A stretch of DNA of 30,508 nucleotides from a virus: positions 1-30,508 of the IMG/VR virus record IMGVR_UViG_3300047552_000668; one strand, written 5' to 3'. Within the stretch, counting starts at the first letter, position 1; every line of letters starts with the position of its first letter. The notes beneath the pieces are model-generated. The model had not been told where the DNA came from, ran no database searches, and saw only the letters and a program-made list of their open reading frames with translations. Shown one piece after another: positions 1 to 8,858 of this stretch. Position numbers and translations under genes: made by a program.

Positions 1-1396
1 TATTTCTGGATTGATATTCTAATTTTATTTTAGTTTCATATCTATCCCCAAATGTATATTTACTATATCCACCGTTAGCCATTTCATGATTTAATTCAAT
101 CACATTTTTGCGGGGTTTATAATTCTTATAATTAGGGTTGTTTTCAAACTGAAATTTTAAATCATTTATCCATAATTCAGATAATTTTATAGGATAAATA
201 TTTTGATCTATAAAACCAGAATCATGTTTATTTAAAGTTAATCGTTGAGTTCCATTATTAGCTAATATAAAATCAGGATATTCCATACATTTAATATCGC
301 CAACAGTCAAAGATGTAACATTGTACGAACTAGATAATGTCCAAGTCGTTCCAGTAACATTATTATAGAAATCTACTATATCCGATAATGGTTTTAGTAT
401 AGCTATTGTATTAGTATCCGCTGATGTTATTTTAACATTTGTTAAATCCGCCCCTACAGTTAGAGGAGTTCCATAAAAATTCCAAGTAGATGTAGTAACT
501 AACCACTGCGCCCAATATATTCTTTTAAGACTATCTATAATTCCAACGCTATTAGTCCATTTAGCCCCTGAATAAGAAAAATTTGCTTTTGATATATGAG
601 TATATGCATTAAGATCATTTCCAGTTATAGTCCAGTTAGTACCATTCCAATACATTGTATTTAAACGTGTATTAGTAAGCATTGCTATTGTATTTGTTGC
701 ATCTAAAGTTGTTGCATCTGTAGCGCTCATAGTTTGAGCAGTTAATGTATAAGCATTACCGGTAATCGTCCAATTAGTACCATTCCAGATTAATGTTTTA
801 ATTGTATAAAGAGGTTGTAATAATGCTATTGTGATGGAATTTAACGCTGTTATTATAGGCTGATATGAAGTCGATATCGTATAATCATTTCCTATTTGAT
901 GCCATCCTGAATTTGTATTATACGAAATAGTTTTAAGTAAATATCTGTTATCAATATATGCTATTGTGTTTGAATTAAGCGGAGTTATTGAAATAGAACT
1001 AAACGTATATCCTAAATCATATACTGAGTTTTGTGATAAATCAATATGTAATTGCAAAGAACTTGCATTTATTGTATTAAATTTTAGATAAGAATTTGTC
1101 GTACTATTATTAATCCAGTCGGCAGAGGATGTATCACAATTAGATAATGTTATTGTATTAGAAGTAGAATTATTATAATATAAATTAAATTTTAAGAAAT
1201 CATGATTTTGCAAAGCTATTCTAGAAAATGCCGTTAATGTCCCAAAGTTTATATTTATTGTAGTGCTTATATAACTTTCATAATAAGTATCTATATTTCT
1301 ATCAAATAAATATTTAACAGTAGATGAACCTGTAGAGACACCTATCAATGTAGAAGTATTCAATAAATTATTCGATAATATTTCCATTTTGCTCAT
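1..1396 (-). CDS. Propeller-like phage tail protein, paralogue 2 (3' end missing)
   Basis: Open frame of 465 codons from an ATG at 1396 to the window edge with no stop, so the C-terminus is missing. The start overlaps the stop of the upstream tail gene (ATGA). The first ~120 residues closely match the N-terminus of that neighbour: both have M-x-x-MEIL, YLFDRN and SRIALQNH followed by a short YYN strand, as in discoidin/F5-8C-like jelly rolls. The middle holds repeats with WNGTNWTITGN and LNSxTI cores that resemble beta-propeller blades. From about residue 405 an ELWINDLKF segment begins a domain also shared with the neighbour. The composition is very rich in Thr, Ser and Asn. It is probably a distal tail or receptor-binding component, by position after the tape measure gene. 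The family assignment is structural inference. Confidence 0.8.
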   Translation of the reverse strand, partial: MSKMEILSNNLLNTSTLIGVSTGSSTVKYLFDRNIDTYYESYISTTININFGTLTAFSRIALQNHDFLKFNLYYNNSTSNTITLSNCDTSSADWINNSTTNSYLKFNTINASSLQLHIDLSQNSVYDLGYTFSSISITPLNSNTIAYIDNRYLLKTISYNTNSGWHQIGNDYTISTSYQPIITALNSITIALLQPLYTIKTLIWNGTNWTITGNAYTLTAQTMSATDATTLDATNTIAMLTNTRLNTMYWNGTNWTITGNDLNAYTHISKANFSYSGAKWTNSVGIIDSLKRIYWAQWLVTTSTWNFYGTPLTVGADLTNVKITSADTNTIAILKPLSDIVDFYNNVTGTTWTLSSSYNVTSLTVGDIKCMEYPDFILANNGTQRLTLNKHDSGFIDQNIYPIKLSELWINDLKFQFENNPNYKNYKPRKNVIELNHEMANGGYSKYTFGDRYETKIKLEYQSRN

Positions 1397-2988
1397 TTAG
1401 ATGTTTCTCTCAGATCAAAATTTCCATTATATCTATTATTTTTCCATTCATTATTAAACAATTCAAGAAAATTAAAATCTCCAATCCAATTTACTTCATA
1501 TAAATCTTTTCCTTCCCATGCCGTTCCGGTAGGAAATGGGACAAACACAAATGAATTTTTTTCTTTGTATAAATTATAAAAATTGTCATACATATTTTGT
1601 GATTGATATTCCAAGTCTATGCCGCATTCAAACGATTTACCAAAAACATATTTTACTATTCCGCCATCGCTTAATTCATGTGTTGTTTCTTTTACATTTA
1701 ATTTAGGTTTATACCCGCTATTATCAGGATTTTGTTCAAATTCAAATTTTAAATCATTTATCCATAATTCCCCTATGGCTTTCGGTGCTATACTATAATT
1801 TTCCCATGATGTAGCACTCCAATATAACATTCTTAATGATCCGGTAGAATTATCAATCAAAGTAATAATATTTGAATTTAAATTTTCAATTCCGGTACAT
1901 TCTGGAAAATTTGTACTAGCAGTAAACACAGACCCAGATAAAGTAAAATTTGTACCATCCCATATAAACGCAGCAGCAACGCTTCCATTAAATGCAACTA
2001 CAGTATTAGAATTTATAACTGATATTTTTGATCTATTGAAATTAATTGATGTATTTGTATAAGCATTGCCGGTAATCGTCCAATTAATACCATTCCATGT
2101 GTATACATTTAATTTCCCTATATTATAATCTAATCTTACAATTGTAGTTGAATTAAATTTATCAATGTTTCGAGTAATATTTGAAGTTGGTAATGTATAA
2201 TAATTTCCCGTAATTGACCAATCTAATCCGGTTTTTGTTAATGTATATAATCTATCATAAGAATTATGTTTTGTAACAACTGCTAATGTATTTGAATTTA
2301 AAGATGTTAAATTTATCCAATTCGTAGTAAGCGATGTATCATAATAATTACCAGTAATTGACCAATCTGTGCCATTCCAGATAATGTTTCCTATATACAC
2401 ATTTTGGCCGAATGATATTGTTGTAGAATTCAATCTCGTAATTTGTGAATATGATAAATAAGTATCACCGAAATTATATTCATTTCCGGATAAACTCCAA
2501 TATATTCCATCTCGGATATATGTTTGTAATTTAATAGGGGATTTTTGCATCACTGCAATAGTTATAGAATTTAAACTAACTATACTAATCGGAGAATCTA
2601 ATTGATAAACAGCTCCAATTACATCGCTTGCTTTTATCCATATTGAATTGACTGATATTGTATCAAATTTTAAATAATTAGATGTATATGAATTCATTAT
2701 CCAATTGCTTACAGTAGTATCGGAATTATTGAGAGTAAAAACATTAGCAGAATTACTATTGTAATAAACTGAAAATTTCCTGAAATTATGATTCTGTAAT
2801 GCTATTCTAGATATATTTTTAGAAGATAGAAAAGTTACTCCTATAGTAACTTCTTGAATTGAACTACTTTCATATTGAGTTTTATAATTTCTATCAAATA
2901 AATAATCTACAGTAGATGTTCCACTTGACACGGCAATCAATGTTGTTGTATCAAGATAATTTTTTGTCAATATTTCCATATTGCTCAT
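1393..2988 (-). CDS. Propeller-like phage tail protein, paralogue 1
   Basis: 531 residues, starting in an ATGA overlap with the tape measure stop. Three parts are visible. Residues 1-130 look like a discoidin-type beta sandwich (SRIALQNHNF at 60-69). Residues 135-400 carry six repeats whose (L/I/F)NS-x-x-(I/L/V) cores begin near 139, 186, 230, 278, 325 and 370, 44-48 residues apart. Most repeats are followed by a W-(N/D)-G-x-x-(W/F)-(S/T)-(I/L)-(T/S)-G motif. This is the pattern and spacing of a six-bladed beta-propeller. Residues 405-531 form a compact domain starting ELWINDLKFEF and ending with a W-rich segment, reminiscent of tail-tube/distal-tail folds. The likely role is baseplate hub, fibre or adhesin at the tail tip. 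The next gene is a diverged tandem copy. No enzymatic motif is seen. Confidence 0.85.
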   Translation of the reverse strand: MSNMEILTKNYLDTTTLIAVSSGTSTVDYLFDRNYKTQYESSSIQEVTIGVTFLSSKNISRIALQNHNFRKFSVYYNSNSANVFTLNNSDTTVSNWIMNSYTSNYLKFDTISVNSIWIKASDVIGAVYQLDSPISIVSLNSITIAVMQKSPIKLQTYIRDGIYWSLSGNEYNFGDTYLSYSQITRLNSTTISFGQNVYIGNIIWNGTDWSITGNYYDTSLTTNWINLTSLNSNTLAVVTKHNSYDRLYTLTKTGLDWSITGNYYTLPTSNITRNIDKFNSTTIVRLDYNIGKLNVYTWNGINWTITGNAYTNTSINFNRSKISVINSNTVVAFNGSVAAAFIWDGTNFTLSGSVFTASTNFPECTGIENLNSNIITLIDNSTGSLRMLYWSATSWENYSIAPKAIGELWINDLKFEFEQNPDNSGYKPKLNVKETTHELSDGGIVKYVFGKSFECGIDLEYQSQNMYDNFYNLYKEKNSFVFVPFPTGTAWEGKDLYEVNWIGDFNFLELFNNEWKNNRYNGNFDLRETSK

Positions 2989-5213
2989 AAACTTTTGCTT
3001 AATCCTTGCTGTTTAAGTTTATAAAGAGCATTATCTATTTTTAGTGCAATCGATTTAGGATATTCCTCATCCATTATTGCAGTCTCGTTATATATATTAA
3101 CTGTAGTTCCCATTTTCCCCATGATCCCGGAATCTTCAAGAGGAATAATAGCTTCATCTTTATTATTCTCTCCAGCGCGTATGAGCGTACCATAAGATCC
3201 CGGAGTACCCCGAATAAGTGCGCCTTCTTCTGCGCCTTTAAATTCTGTATTTCTAATTCTATTAACTTGTAATGCGCCGAAAGTAGCCGCTGTAGCGGCG
3301 GCTACCGCTCCCAACGCCGGGCCTACATAAGGAATACCAGCCATTGCGTTATATGCATTTATAGCAGCTTGAAAAGTAGCAACCATTGCATTTGCAATTG
3401 ACATAGCTTTCCAAATTTTAAATTGTTTTTTAGAACTTTGATCCAAAGAATTATATATAAAATCCCATGCATTTTGGGTTGATTCTACATCTATTCCTTT
3501 GTTCTCGATTTTAAGTTTTAATAATTCAGTATCTATTTGACTTGATTTTTTATTATACTCTATTTGTTTTTCAAGTCTATCTTTCACTTCCTGATCGAAT
3601 CTTAATTTATTTTCTATAGCTTCCTGATCTTTAATTGCTTTTATCGCTTGTGCTTGTGTTAGCTGAATTCCTTTATATTGTTCTGAAAACGCTTGTTCTA
3701 CTGCAATTTGATTTTTAAGTTTTGAATCCAGAATAGCCGTCTCTTTAGCCGCAGATTCAGCCATAATATTATTCATATTATCTTGATGTGTGGCTTCAGT
3801 TTCTTCTTTTCTTGTTTTATGCTCTATGTCCGCTATTTCCAAATTTGCAAGTCTTTCCAATTCCTGATCAAGCATAGCTTGATTATGTTCAACTGTGCTT
3901 TCAAATACTGTATTTAAAGATTCTATATTAACGCCGGGAAGTTTATTTAATCCAGCAATAACAACATTTATTGCTTCTAAGATTGGAGTAGCAAAAAAAT
4001 CCACTGCTTTAGATGCTGTTAATGCTATCCATGCAAACCCAACTTTAAAACTTTGTACAACTACTTCAAAACCAAATTGTACAGCTTGCCACGCAACTTC
4101 AAGCCCATATAAAATCGTACTCCAATTTTTAATAATTTGAACTATAGCGACTATGACAGGCATAAGTACAGTCAAGGCTACTTTCATCGCCGTTGACATA
4201 TTATCCCATTTTTTATATACTATTACTATTTCCGCTACAGCGGCAGCAAGAGCTAACACAACTAAAGTTACTGGCCATATCGCCGCGCTAACCGTTACTC
4301 CGAATGCTACTGCTATTTTAGTTAAAAGAGCAATCGCAATTCCTGCCGCAGCAAATACTGAAATTGCTATTTTCCAACCATCTGATAATTTAGCAACCCA
4401 TCCAAGTAAACCGGATAAAGCCGATGTAATGGCAGTCATTGCCGGTATAAGAATTTGTCCAAAAGCAGCAGAAACATCTTCAATGTTTTTCTTTAATTGT
4501 TTTTGTTGATTCGCATAACTATCACCTGTCCTTATCATATCTCCTTGTTGAGCAGTAGTGTTTTTCATGATTAAAGATAATGTAGCTTGCGCTTTAGTAT
4601 GCGCATCAAGCGTACCTGTTCCCACTCTTAATCCCATATTCAAAGCTTCTTGTTTTAATGTTGCCTCATTAATGACAACATTGAATCGTCTTATTGGCTC
4701 GGTTTCCCCTATAAAAGCAGAGCGTATAGCATTTAATGCATCCGCAGTAGGAACATTATTAAATGATCCCATATCTGCTGCAAGTTTTACCATTTCTGAC
4801 GATAAATTTGCGGCCTCTTCGGGAAGATATCCTAAATTTTGCAGCAGGCCACCCATCGTAGATGTCAATTCTAGCGCTTCAGTTTTTGACACTCCATAAG
4901 ATGCATTTAATTCATTAACGCCTTTTGTAGCTTCTGCTAATGCAGTTTTAGAAGATTTAAAAATCTCATTAAATTTATTTTGCGCTTCGTTTTGATCTGA
5001 AGCAGCATTGGTCATTTTATTTACGGCTACAGCAACTCCGGCAGCCACTACTGTAACCGCCAACATAGAAGACTTTAATTTCCCAAATGTAGATGTTGTT
5101 TTTCCGCCTTGTTGTTCTGTTTTGCCTAATGTGCCGTTTAATTTTTCAATGTTAGCTACGGCCTGTTCTGTTGCGGCTTTGATTATTAGTCTGACTTCTT
5201 CCGAATTTGCCAT
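2985..5213 (-). CDS. Tail tape measure protein
   Basis: 742 residues. It sets tail length and is ejected with DNA. Features in order: an N-terminal helix; a conserved tape-measure region at about 85-260 (GVSKTEALELTSTMGGLLQN, a DMGSFNNVPTADAL stretch); strongly hydrophobic helices at about 282-420; a charged coiled coil at about 440-600; a small-residue helix at 602-652; and a C-terminal segment with GALIRGTPGSYGTLIRAGEN typical of the cleaved end of tape measures. The start lies inside the 3' end of the frameshifted tail chaperone gene, the usual arrangement of these genes. At roughly 1.5 angstrom per residue (a family rule), 742 residues predicts a tail near 110 nm. Position between the chaperones and the distal tail genes supports the call. 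Confidence 0.93.
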   Translation of the reverse strand: MANSEEVRLIIKAATEQAVANIEKLNGTLGKTEQQGGKTTSTFGKLKSSMLAVTVVAAGVAVAVNKMTNAASDQNEAQNKFNEIFKSSKTALAEATKGVNELNASYGVSKTEALELTSTMGGLLQNLGYLPEEAANLSSEMVKLAADMGSFNNVPTADALNAIRSAFIGETEPIRRFNVVINEATLKQEALNMGLRVGTGTLDAHTKAQATLSLIMKNTTAQQGDMIRTGDSYANQQKQLKKNIEDVSAAFGQILIPAMTAITSALSGLLGWVAKLSDGWKIAISVFAAAGIAIALLTKIAVAFGVTVSAAIWPVTLVVLALAAAVAEIVIVYKKWDNMSTAMKVALTVLMPVIVAIVQIIKNWSTILYGLEVAWQAVQFGFEVVVQSFKVGFAWIALTASKAVDFFATPILEAINVVIAGLNKLPGVNIESLNTVFESTVEHNQAMLDQELERLANLEIADIEHKTRKEETEATHQDNMNNIMAESAAKETAILDSKLKNQIAVEQAFSEQYKGIQLTQAQAIKAIKDQEAIENKLRFDQEVKDRLEKQIEYNKKSSQIDTELLKLKIENKGIDVESTQNAWDFIYNSLDQSSKKQFKIWKAMSIANAMVATFQAAINAYNAMAGIPYVGPALGAVAAATAATFGALQVNRIRNTEFKGAEEGALIRGTPGSYGTLIRAGENNKDEAIIPLEDSGIMGKMGTTVNIYNETAIMDEEYPKSIALKIDNALYKLKQQGLSKSL

Positions 5214-5723
5214 ACGCTTTCTTTTCTTCTTCTAATATTTTATTTTTGTAACCGGACATTTCAATGAACCATCTATGATCCATTTCTAAAACATATTCAT
5301 AATCCACATTATAAAACAAACAAAATCCGGCTACTATTTCAACTATATCAAAGTCTAACTTTCGACTTGCAGTGGCTTTTTTTTTCCGTCTTTTACGCTA
5401 TCTTTTGCCTCTTTGAGCCTTTCCATCGTTTCTTCAATGCTCATATCTGCGAATATGTTGTTAATGATGGCAGTATAAACATCAACATCAAGTTCATTTA
5501 ATAATTCATCTTCATTTAATTTTGGTTGGCGAATTTTAAAAATGTCTATAAGAACATTTATACCTTCTTCCATTTTAATAATGGGATCATCGCCTTGATT
5601 ACATTTCAGAAGTCTCAAATATAATTTAGTAGGCAATCCACTTGGAATCTTATAAACCTTTTCGCCAACCTGAATAACTTTGTCTTCTTTTTTTAATAAA
5701 TTTGTATTCAATATTTCTGACAT
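5152..5723 (-). CDS. Tail assembly chaperone, -1 frameshift fusion (gpGT-like)
   Basis: Conceptual product made when ribosomes slip -1 on A AAA AAG at 5376-5382. The first 116 residues equal the short chaperone, then 74 residues are read in the -1 frame to a TAA at 5154-5152. The extension has the segments DFDIVEIVAGFCLFY and EMDHRWFIEMSGYKNK and a basic tail. It is continuously open and overlaps the tape measure start by about 60 bases. In lambda and most long-tailed phages the T extension recruits tail-tube subunits to the tape measure. The total of 190 residues is within the normal range. A conventional gene caller would miss this gene because the extension has no start codon of its own. 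The slip itself is inferred from site, phase, open frame and synteny. Confidence 0.82.
5349..5382 (-). promoter_or_regulatory. Programmed -1 ribosomal frameshift signal
   Basis: On the minus strand a run of nine A followed by G puts the heptamer A AAA AAG (5382-5376) in exact zero-frame phase. This is the E. coli dnaX-type slippery site. After a 6-base spacer, CAAGTC (5369-5364) can pair with GACTTTG (5355-5349) across an 8-base loop with one bulge. The zero-frame stop (TAG, 5357-5355) lies in this stem, seven codons after the site. The hairpin is weak, but its spacing is right for a stimulator. Confidence 0.8.
5355..5723 (-). CDS. Tail assembly chaperone, short form (gpG-like)
   Basis: 122-residue zero-frame product, mostly helical and acidic. 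A hallmark beta segment, IQVGEKVYKIPSGLPTK, lies near residues 17-33, and a helical domain follows (INVLIDIFKI, then VYTAIINNIF). This is the layout of short tail chaperones that coat the tape measure during assembly. It sits between the tail tube and tape measure genes, the conserved position for this role. It ends KDGKKKPLQVES, with the KK pair at 115-116 encoded by the slippery site. It starts at an ATG 11 bases after the tail tube stop, with an AAAGAGG-type ribosome site inside the end of that gene. Confidence 0.85.
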   Translation of the reverse strand: MSEILNTNLLKKEDKVIQVGEKVYKIPSGLPTKLYLRLLKCNQGDDPIIKMEEGINVLIDIFKIRQPKLNEDELLNELDVDVYTAIINNIFADMSIEETMERLKEAKDSVKDGKKKPLQVES

Positions 5724-5733
5724 AAAACCTCTT

Positions 5734-6753
5734 TTAATAGTCTTCTGTTGCGTTATTTACTTTAATCTGACATACATAGCTTGTTGTCGTATCTTTTATT
5801 GCTGAAACGTCAAGTTCCTGATTTATAGCCTCTATGCTTCCTACCTGCGGATTAACGTTGTTAAAATAGCAGCAAGGAATATTGATTGACATCGAATAAG
5901 TCGAAGCCGCTGCGCTTAATGTAACGCCGGTATCAAGTATAATCTGTATTGCAGTTTTTGTAGCCTGAATAAACCTATTGTATGACGTAAGCGTGTCAAA
6001 CTGCTGGTTAAGTTTTAATTTAACGTCCCTTCTTAATGGCGGCATTGCGTACACATAAGGTGATCCGAGAACCCTTTGTTCAGCAAGGTTATTTGCTAAC
6101 GTAAACTCGAATCCTGTTATATACTCTGTGCTGACTGCTGATATTGTAGCACCTGTGTTGAATGTAACCCCTGAAAAATTCAACGGGTTTATATTCGTAA
6201 AACTTGCCGTCAAACTATCCGATGAGCTTGTGCCGTATCTTCCCATCAGTTCAAAAGTAGCAGTAATTGGAGAGCCAACTTCCCCTTTGATGGTCATGGT
6301 ATTTACTCTCATGCCTTTGTACTGCCACTGGTTAGTGAGTCCTCTACGAACCGTCACAGTTAAGCCTTTAACATCATCGGCTGAGCTTGTGCCTTTGTTG
6401 TCTTCCATGTTGCCAACATTTAACGTATGCGAGTACGCGCCCACAGCCGTAAGTGTCGCGCTCGAGCACGTCCCGCCCATAGCCTGTTTCATCAGATAAA
6501 TAAAACCGTCTGCGGCTATGTTAAGTGGAGCTTCAAGTGATCCGCTGACTGTCACATTACCTGTCATCCTGCGGGTAAAGTCTCTTGTCGTGTTAATCTC
6601 TTCTCGTCTTTGTTCTTCGATTTCTTTAATAAATCCTTCAGACGTAAATTCTACAAAAGTAGTAGCTGTCTGAACTGAACTATATGTTGATTCTTCGGCA
6701 ATGCCGATATACGAATCATAACCTAAAAATGGAGTGCCGTTACCTACTGACAT
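5734..6753 (-). CDS. Major tail tube protein
   Basis: 339 residues. The product is predicted to form the tail tube. The N-terminus has the pattern of long-form tube proteins: GYDSYIGIAEESTYSS, then a strand ending FVEFTSEGFI, then an Arg/Glu-rich loop (EQRREEINTTRDFTRR) leading to a GNVTVSGSLEAPLN strand. The rest is strand-rich, with MTIKGEVGSPITATFELMG as a typical beta-sandwich hairpin and a second module at 215-335. The gene lies directly upstream of the tail chaperones, the canonical place for the tube gene. A GAGGTG ribosome site inside the preceding small gene serves the ATG at 6753. Family name is inferred from pattern and synteny, without a database hit. Confidence 0.85.
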   Translation of the reverse strand: MSVGNGTPFLGYDSYIGIAEESTYSSVQTATTFVEFTSEGFIKEIEEQRREEINTTRDFTRRMTGNVTVSGSLEAPLNIAADGFIYLMKQAMGGTCSSATLTAVGAYSHTLNVGNMEDNKGTSSADDVKGLTVTVRRGLTNQWQYKGMRVNTMTIKGEVGSPITATFELMGRYGTSSSDSLTASFTNINPLNFSGVTFNTGATISAVSTEYITGFEFTLANNLAEQRVLGSPYVYAMPPLRRDVKLKLNQQFDTLTSYNRFIQATKTAIQIILDTGVTLSAAASTYSMSINIPCCYFNNVNPQVGSIEAINQELDVSAIKDTTTSYVCQIKVNNATEDY

Positions 6754-6952
6754 CTTCGTTCACCTCTTCTTTTTTAGTTTCTCTTACAATTACGAAACTA
6801 TTTTTTCTTCCGTTTTTTACTTTCAATAGGTGTCTGCCTTCGCTATCGCTTACTTTAATTATGTTATCACCCGAAGGTAATGTAACGCCTCCGCTGTGAT
6901 ACTTTAAATAAGGGATTACCATAGGCCTGTGATCTACGTATTTAATTTTCAT
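6740..6952 (-). CDS. Small hypothetical structural-module protein
   Basis: 70 residues, overlapping the tube gene start by 14 bases and the stop of the preceding gene by 4 bases. The middle has a short strand-loop pattern (YHSGGVTLPSGDNIIKVSDSEG) and the C-terminus is basic then acidic. No known motif. Small basic proteins between tail completion and tube genes are common in phages, but I cannot give it a role. Confidence 0.7.
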   Translation of the reverse strand: MKIKYVDHRPMVIPYLKYHSGGVTLPSGDNIIKVSDSEGRHLLKVKNGRKNSFVIVRETKKEEVNEDVSR

Positions 6953-7962
6953 GCAGCCTCCTTAAATACATCAGGAGGCAACGTCTGAACTATCACGCTT
7001 GCAACCTGATTATCTTTTAAAACCTGCTGTAATTTATTTTCTCCTTCCTGAGCCGTAACAACTATCGGCACAATACGAGTCTGTATAATATGATTAAATT
7101 CCTGCTCTGTTAGCTTGCGCTGTACTGAGTCTTTAAGTACTTTTTTTATGTCCCTATATCCTACGTTTAGAAGTCCGCCCTTTGAACACTTAAAAATCTT
7201 TCTTTTCTGCGGAGTTAAAATTCCATTTACAAAATCACTCATCCACCTTGCGGAAAATAAAAGGTTCTGCGATGTACAGACAAGCTCTCCATTCGTGTCT
7301 ATAAGCTGATTGTGGTTCATATACCAACGTTTATCTGAATCCTCGCCGCAATAATAGTTATCGTTCTGTCCCCAGCAGAAACCATATCCAATAAGATAAT
7401 ATTCATCGTATAACAAGTAAGTTGAAGCATGTACTAAAACACTATTCCCGACATTACTGGAAGCCTTTACGAACTCCCTGCATCCGCTTATTGGAGCGAA
7501 TATTTCTTCTGTTTTGATGTTGTCCTGATTAACAAAATAAACAACATTCCCTTTCCAGTTCTTAGCCCATTCAGGATTTGCGGTAACGTTCATCATCAGG
7601 CAGATTCCTTTTGTCTGCTCAATGTAAGGTTTGCACCATTTATTGTAGTCAATTCCTGCATCTGCCAAGTAAACAAAATTCGGCTTAATGCCATGATTCA
7701 ACAAATAGCCCATTGCCTTATCGATACTAAGGATGTCTACCGATTCATTCTTCTGTTTAATATCGTCTATCCGATATTCAAGTTCCGGTGAATAAGCTAC
7801 ACATATAGCCTTACGACCTACGCCATGGCCATAGAGCCTTTGATTGCTTATTCCTTTCTGACGCATTATCTCACCGTTTTCTTTAGCGTGTGAACGCCAT
7901 GTTCCTTCCCACTGCTTCATTGCGCCTTTACTCTGTTTGAGTACTTCCGCCTGACTTAACAT
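6949..7962 (-). CDS. DUF115/Maf-like (MptE-like) protein, possible glycosyltransferase
   Basis: 337 residues. The pattern matches the DUF115 family, which includes archaeal MptE pyrophosphokinases and the Maf flagellin glycosyltransferases that move nonulosonic acids onto Ser/Thr. Visible parts: a strand at 52-57 followed by SPELEYRI; IKPNFVYLADAG at 92-103, like the family I-x-PDfv-x-x-D motif; a strand VVYFVNQDN at 140-148; and GNSVLVHASTYLLYDEYYLIG (172-192) followed by GFCW, like the family GxxV-x-x-hA...liG-x-D segment. It lies between tail completion and tail tube genes, ending in an ATGA overlap with the next gene, so it is cotranscribed with the virion genes. That position is odd for a metabolic enzyme. 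Substrate is unknown; a non-catalytic structural role is possible. Confidence 0.6.
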   Translation of the reverse strand: MLSQAEVLKQSKGAMKQWEGTWRSHAKENGEIMRQKGISNQRLYGHGVGRKAICVAYSPELEYRIDDIKQKNESVDILSIDKAMGYLLNHGIKPNFVYLADAGIDYNKWCKPYIEQTKGICLMMNVTANPEWAKNWKGNVVYFVNQDNIKTEEIFAPISGCREFVKASSNVGNSVLVHASTYLLYDEYYLIGYGFCWGQNDNYYCGEDSDKRWYMNHNQLIDTNGELVCTSQNLLFSARWMSDFVNGILTPQKRKIFKCSKGGLLNVGYRDIKKVLKDSVQRKLTEQEFNHIIQTRIVPIVVTAQEGENKLQQVLKDNQVASVIVQTLPPDVFKEAA

Positions 7963-7963
7963 T

Positions 7964-8437
7964 TTAACCTCTTCTTTTTATTCTCAATTGTATTTCCGAT
8001 CTGGCGTTATAGCCTTCATCGGTTATATAGTTTGTCCCTGTGATCAAACAGGAATCAACTGTATTCGATAGTGTTATATAATTTCTTAATAAATTGTGGA
8101 TATTCTGAGTAAGCTGAATCATTTCATTGTCGATCTCTTCGCCGTCTTCGCCAGTTCCCTGTCCGTAGTCTGTGACAGCCACAATATTAAATTCCGCTTC
8201 CGTTTCACGTCTTGCAGTCATTCCCATCGTAATATGATCATCAACAGTGCTTGCCAATTCAACAAATATAGCAGGATAATTTATATTAAGTACAGGCTGA
8301 CGCTTTGAATTGCCGCCTGTTATATAAGCAACTTTACTTGTCATACTCGCGCTTACATTATAAGAGCTTGTGTTAGTGTTGTTCTTATCAATGAGATTCT
8401 TCAGACTGTTTTTTATGCTTAATATATTAACTGCCAT
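7964..8437 (-). CDS. Probable tail terminator protein
   Basis: 157 residues with the alternating helix/strand layout of tail terminators. It has an N-terminal helix with IKNSLKNLID, a strand-rich core with YPAIFVELAS (~54-63) and RETEAEFNIVAVTDYG (77-92), a helix with LTQNIHNLLRNY, and a closing strand SEIQLRIKRRG. Such proteins cap the tail tube and join it to the head connector. The place after a virion morphogenesis gene and two genes before the tube gene fits. The gene begins one base after the previous stop. No sequence-level family match is claimed. Confidence 0.65.
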   Translation of the reverse strand: MAVNILSIKNSLKNLIDKNNTNTSSYNVSASMTSKVAYITGGNSKRQPVLNINYPAIFVELASTVDDHITMGMTARRETEAEFNIVAVTDYGQGTGEDGEEIDNEMIQLTQNIHNLLRNYITLSNTVDSCLITGTNYITDEGYNARSEIQLRIKRRG

Positions 8438-8438
8438 A

Positions 8439-8858
8439 CTATCCTTTTATATAACTTAATAAGTCTGTCAAGAATTTTACTCTTAACTTAGAATTGATCC
8501 ACATAAAAGAACGAATTGGAATATATTTTGTGCCGTACTCATGGAACTTAGCATACTTCTTTTTTGTGAATACTCTTGCTTCTTCATTGTTTGCCGCCCA
8601 TCTTATTGATGTCCTAAGCTGTCCCGTATCCCTTAATAATTTAGAACCGCCCTTGTGCCGTTTCCCTGATCGCTCTTTTTTAAGTGGTTTCCATGGGCTC
8701 CCATCTTCATCTGTCTCAACATTAAAACTGTTCAACACATCTTTCCATGCCTTCGCGCCTATTACGTCCATTGCGGTCTTAGGATATTTAGCCCGTTCTT
8801 TCATCTGCTCAAATCTACGATTAACAACTTTTAACGCTGATGTATCAACGGTTATCAC
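8439..8858 (-). CDS. Phage virion morphogenesis / tail completion protein (PF05069-like)
   Basis: 139 residues. The centre matches the virion-morphogenesis (Mu/P2 gpS-type) pattern: DGSPWKPLKKERSGKR at about 56-71, then KLLRDTGQLRTSIRW, then YAKFHEYGTKYIPIRSFMWIN near the end. These correspond to family GxxWxPL, KxLxxTGxLxxSI and YAxxHxxGxxxIPxRxF motifs. The protein acts at head-tail joining. Its ATG overlaps the 3' end of the connector gene by 14 bases. Length is normal for the family. Confidence 0.85.
   Translation of the reverse strand: MITVDTSALKVVNRRFEQMKERAKYPKTAMDVIGAKAWKDVLNSFNVETDEDGSPWKPLKKERSGKRHKGGSKLLRDTGQLRTSIRWAANNEEARVFTKKKYAKFHEYGTKYIPIRSFMWINSKLRVKFLTDLLSYIKG

Noticed and set aside
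1-2988. Tail proteins as targets of a diversity-generating retroelement
   Set aside because: The proteins are Asn/Thr rich and variable between copies, but no reverse transcriptase and no template/variable repeat pair is visible in the window.
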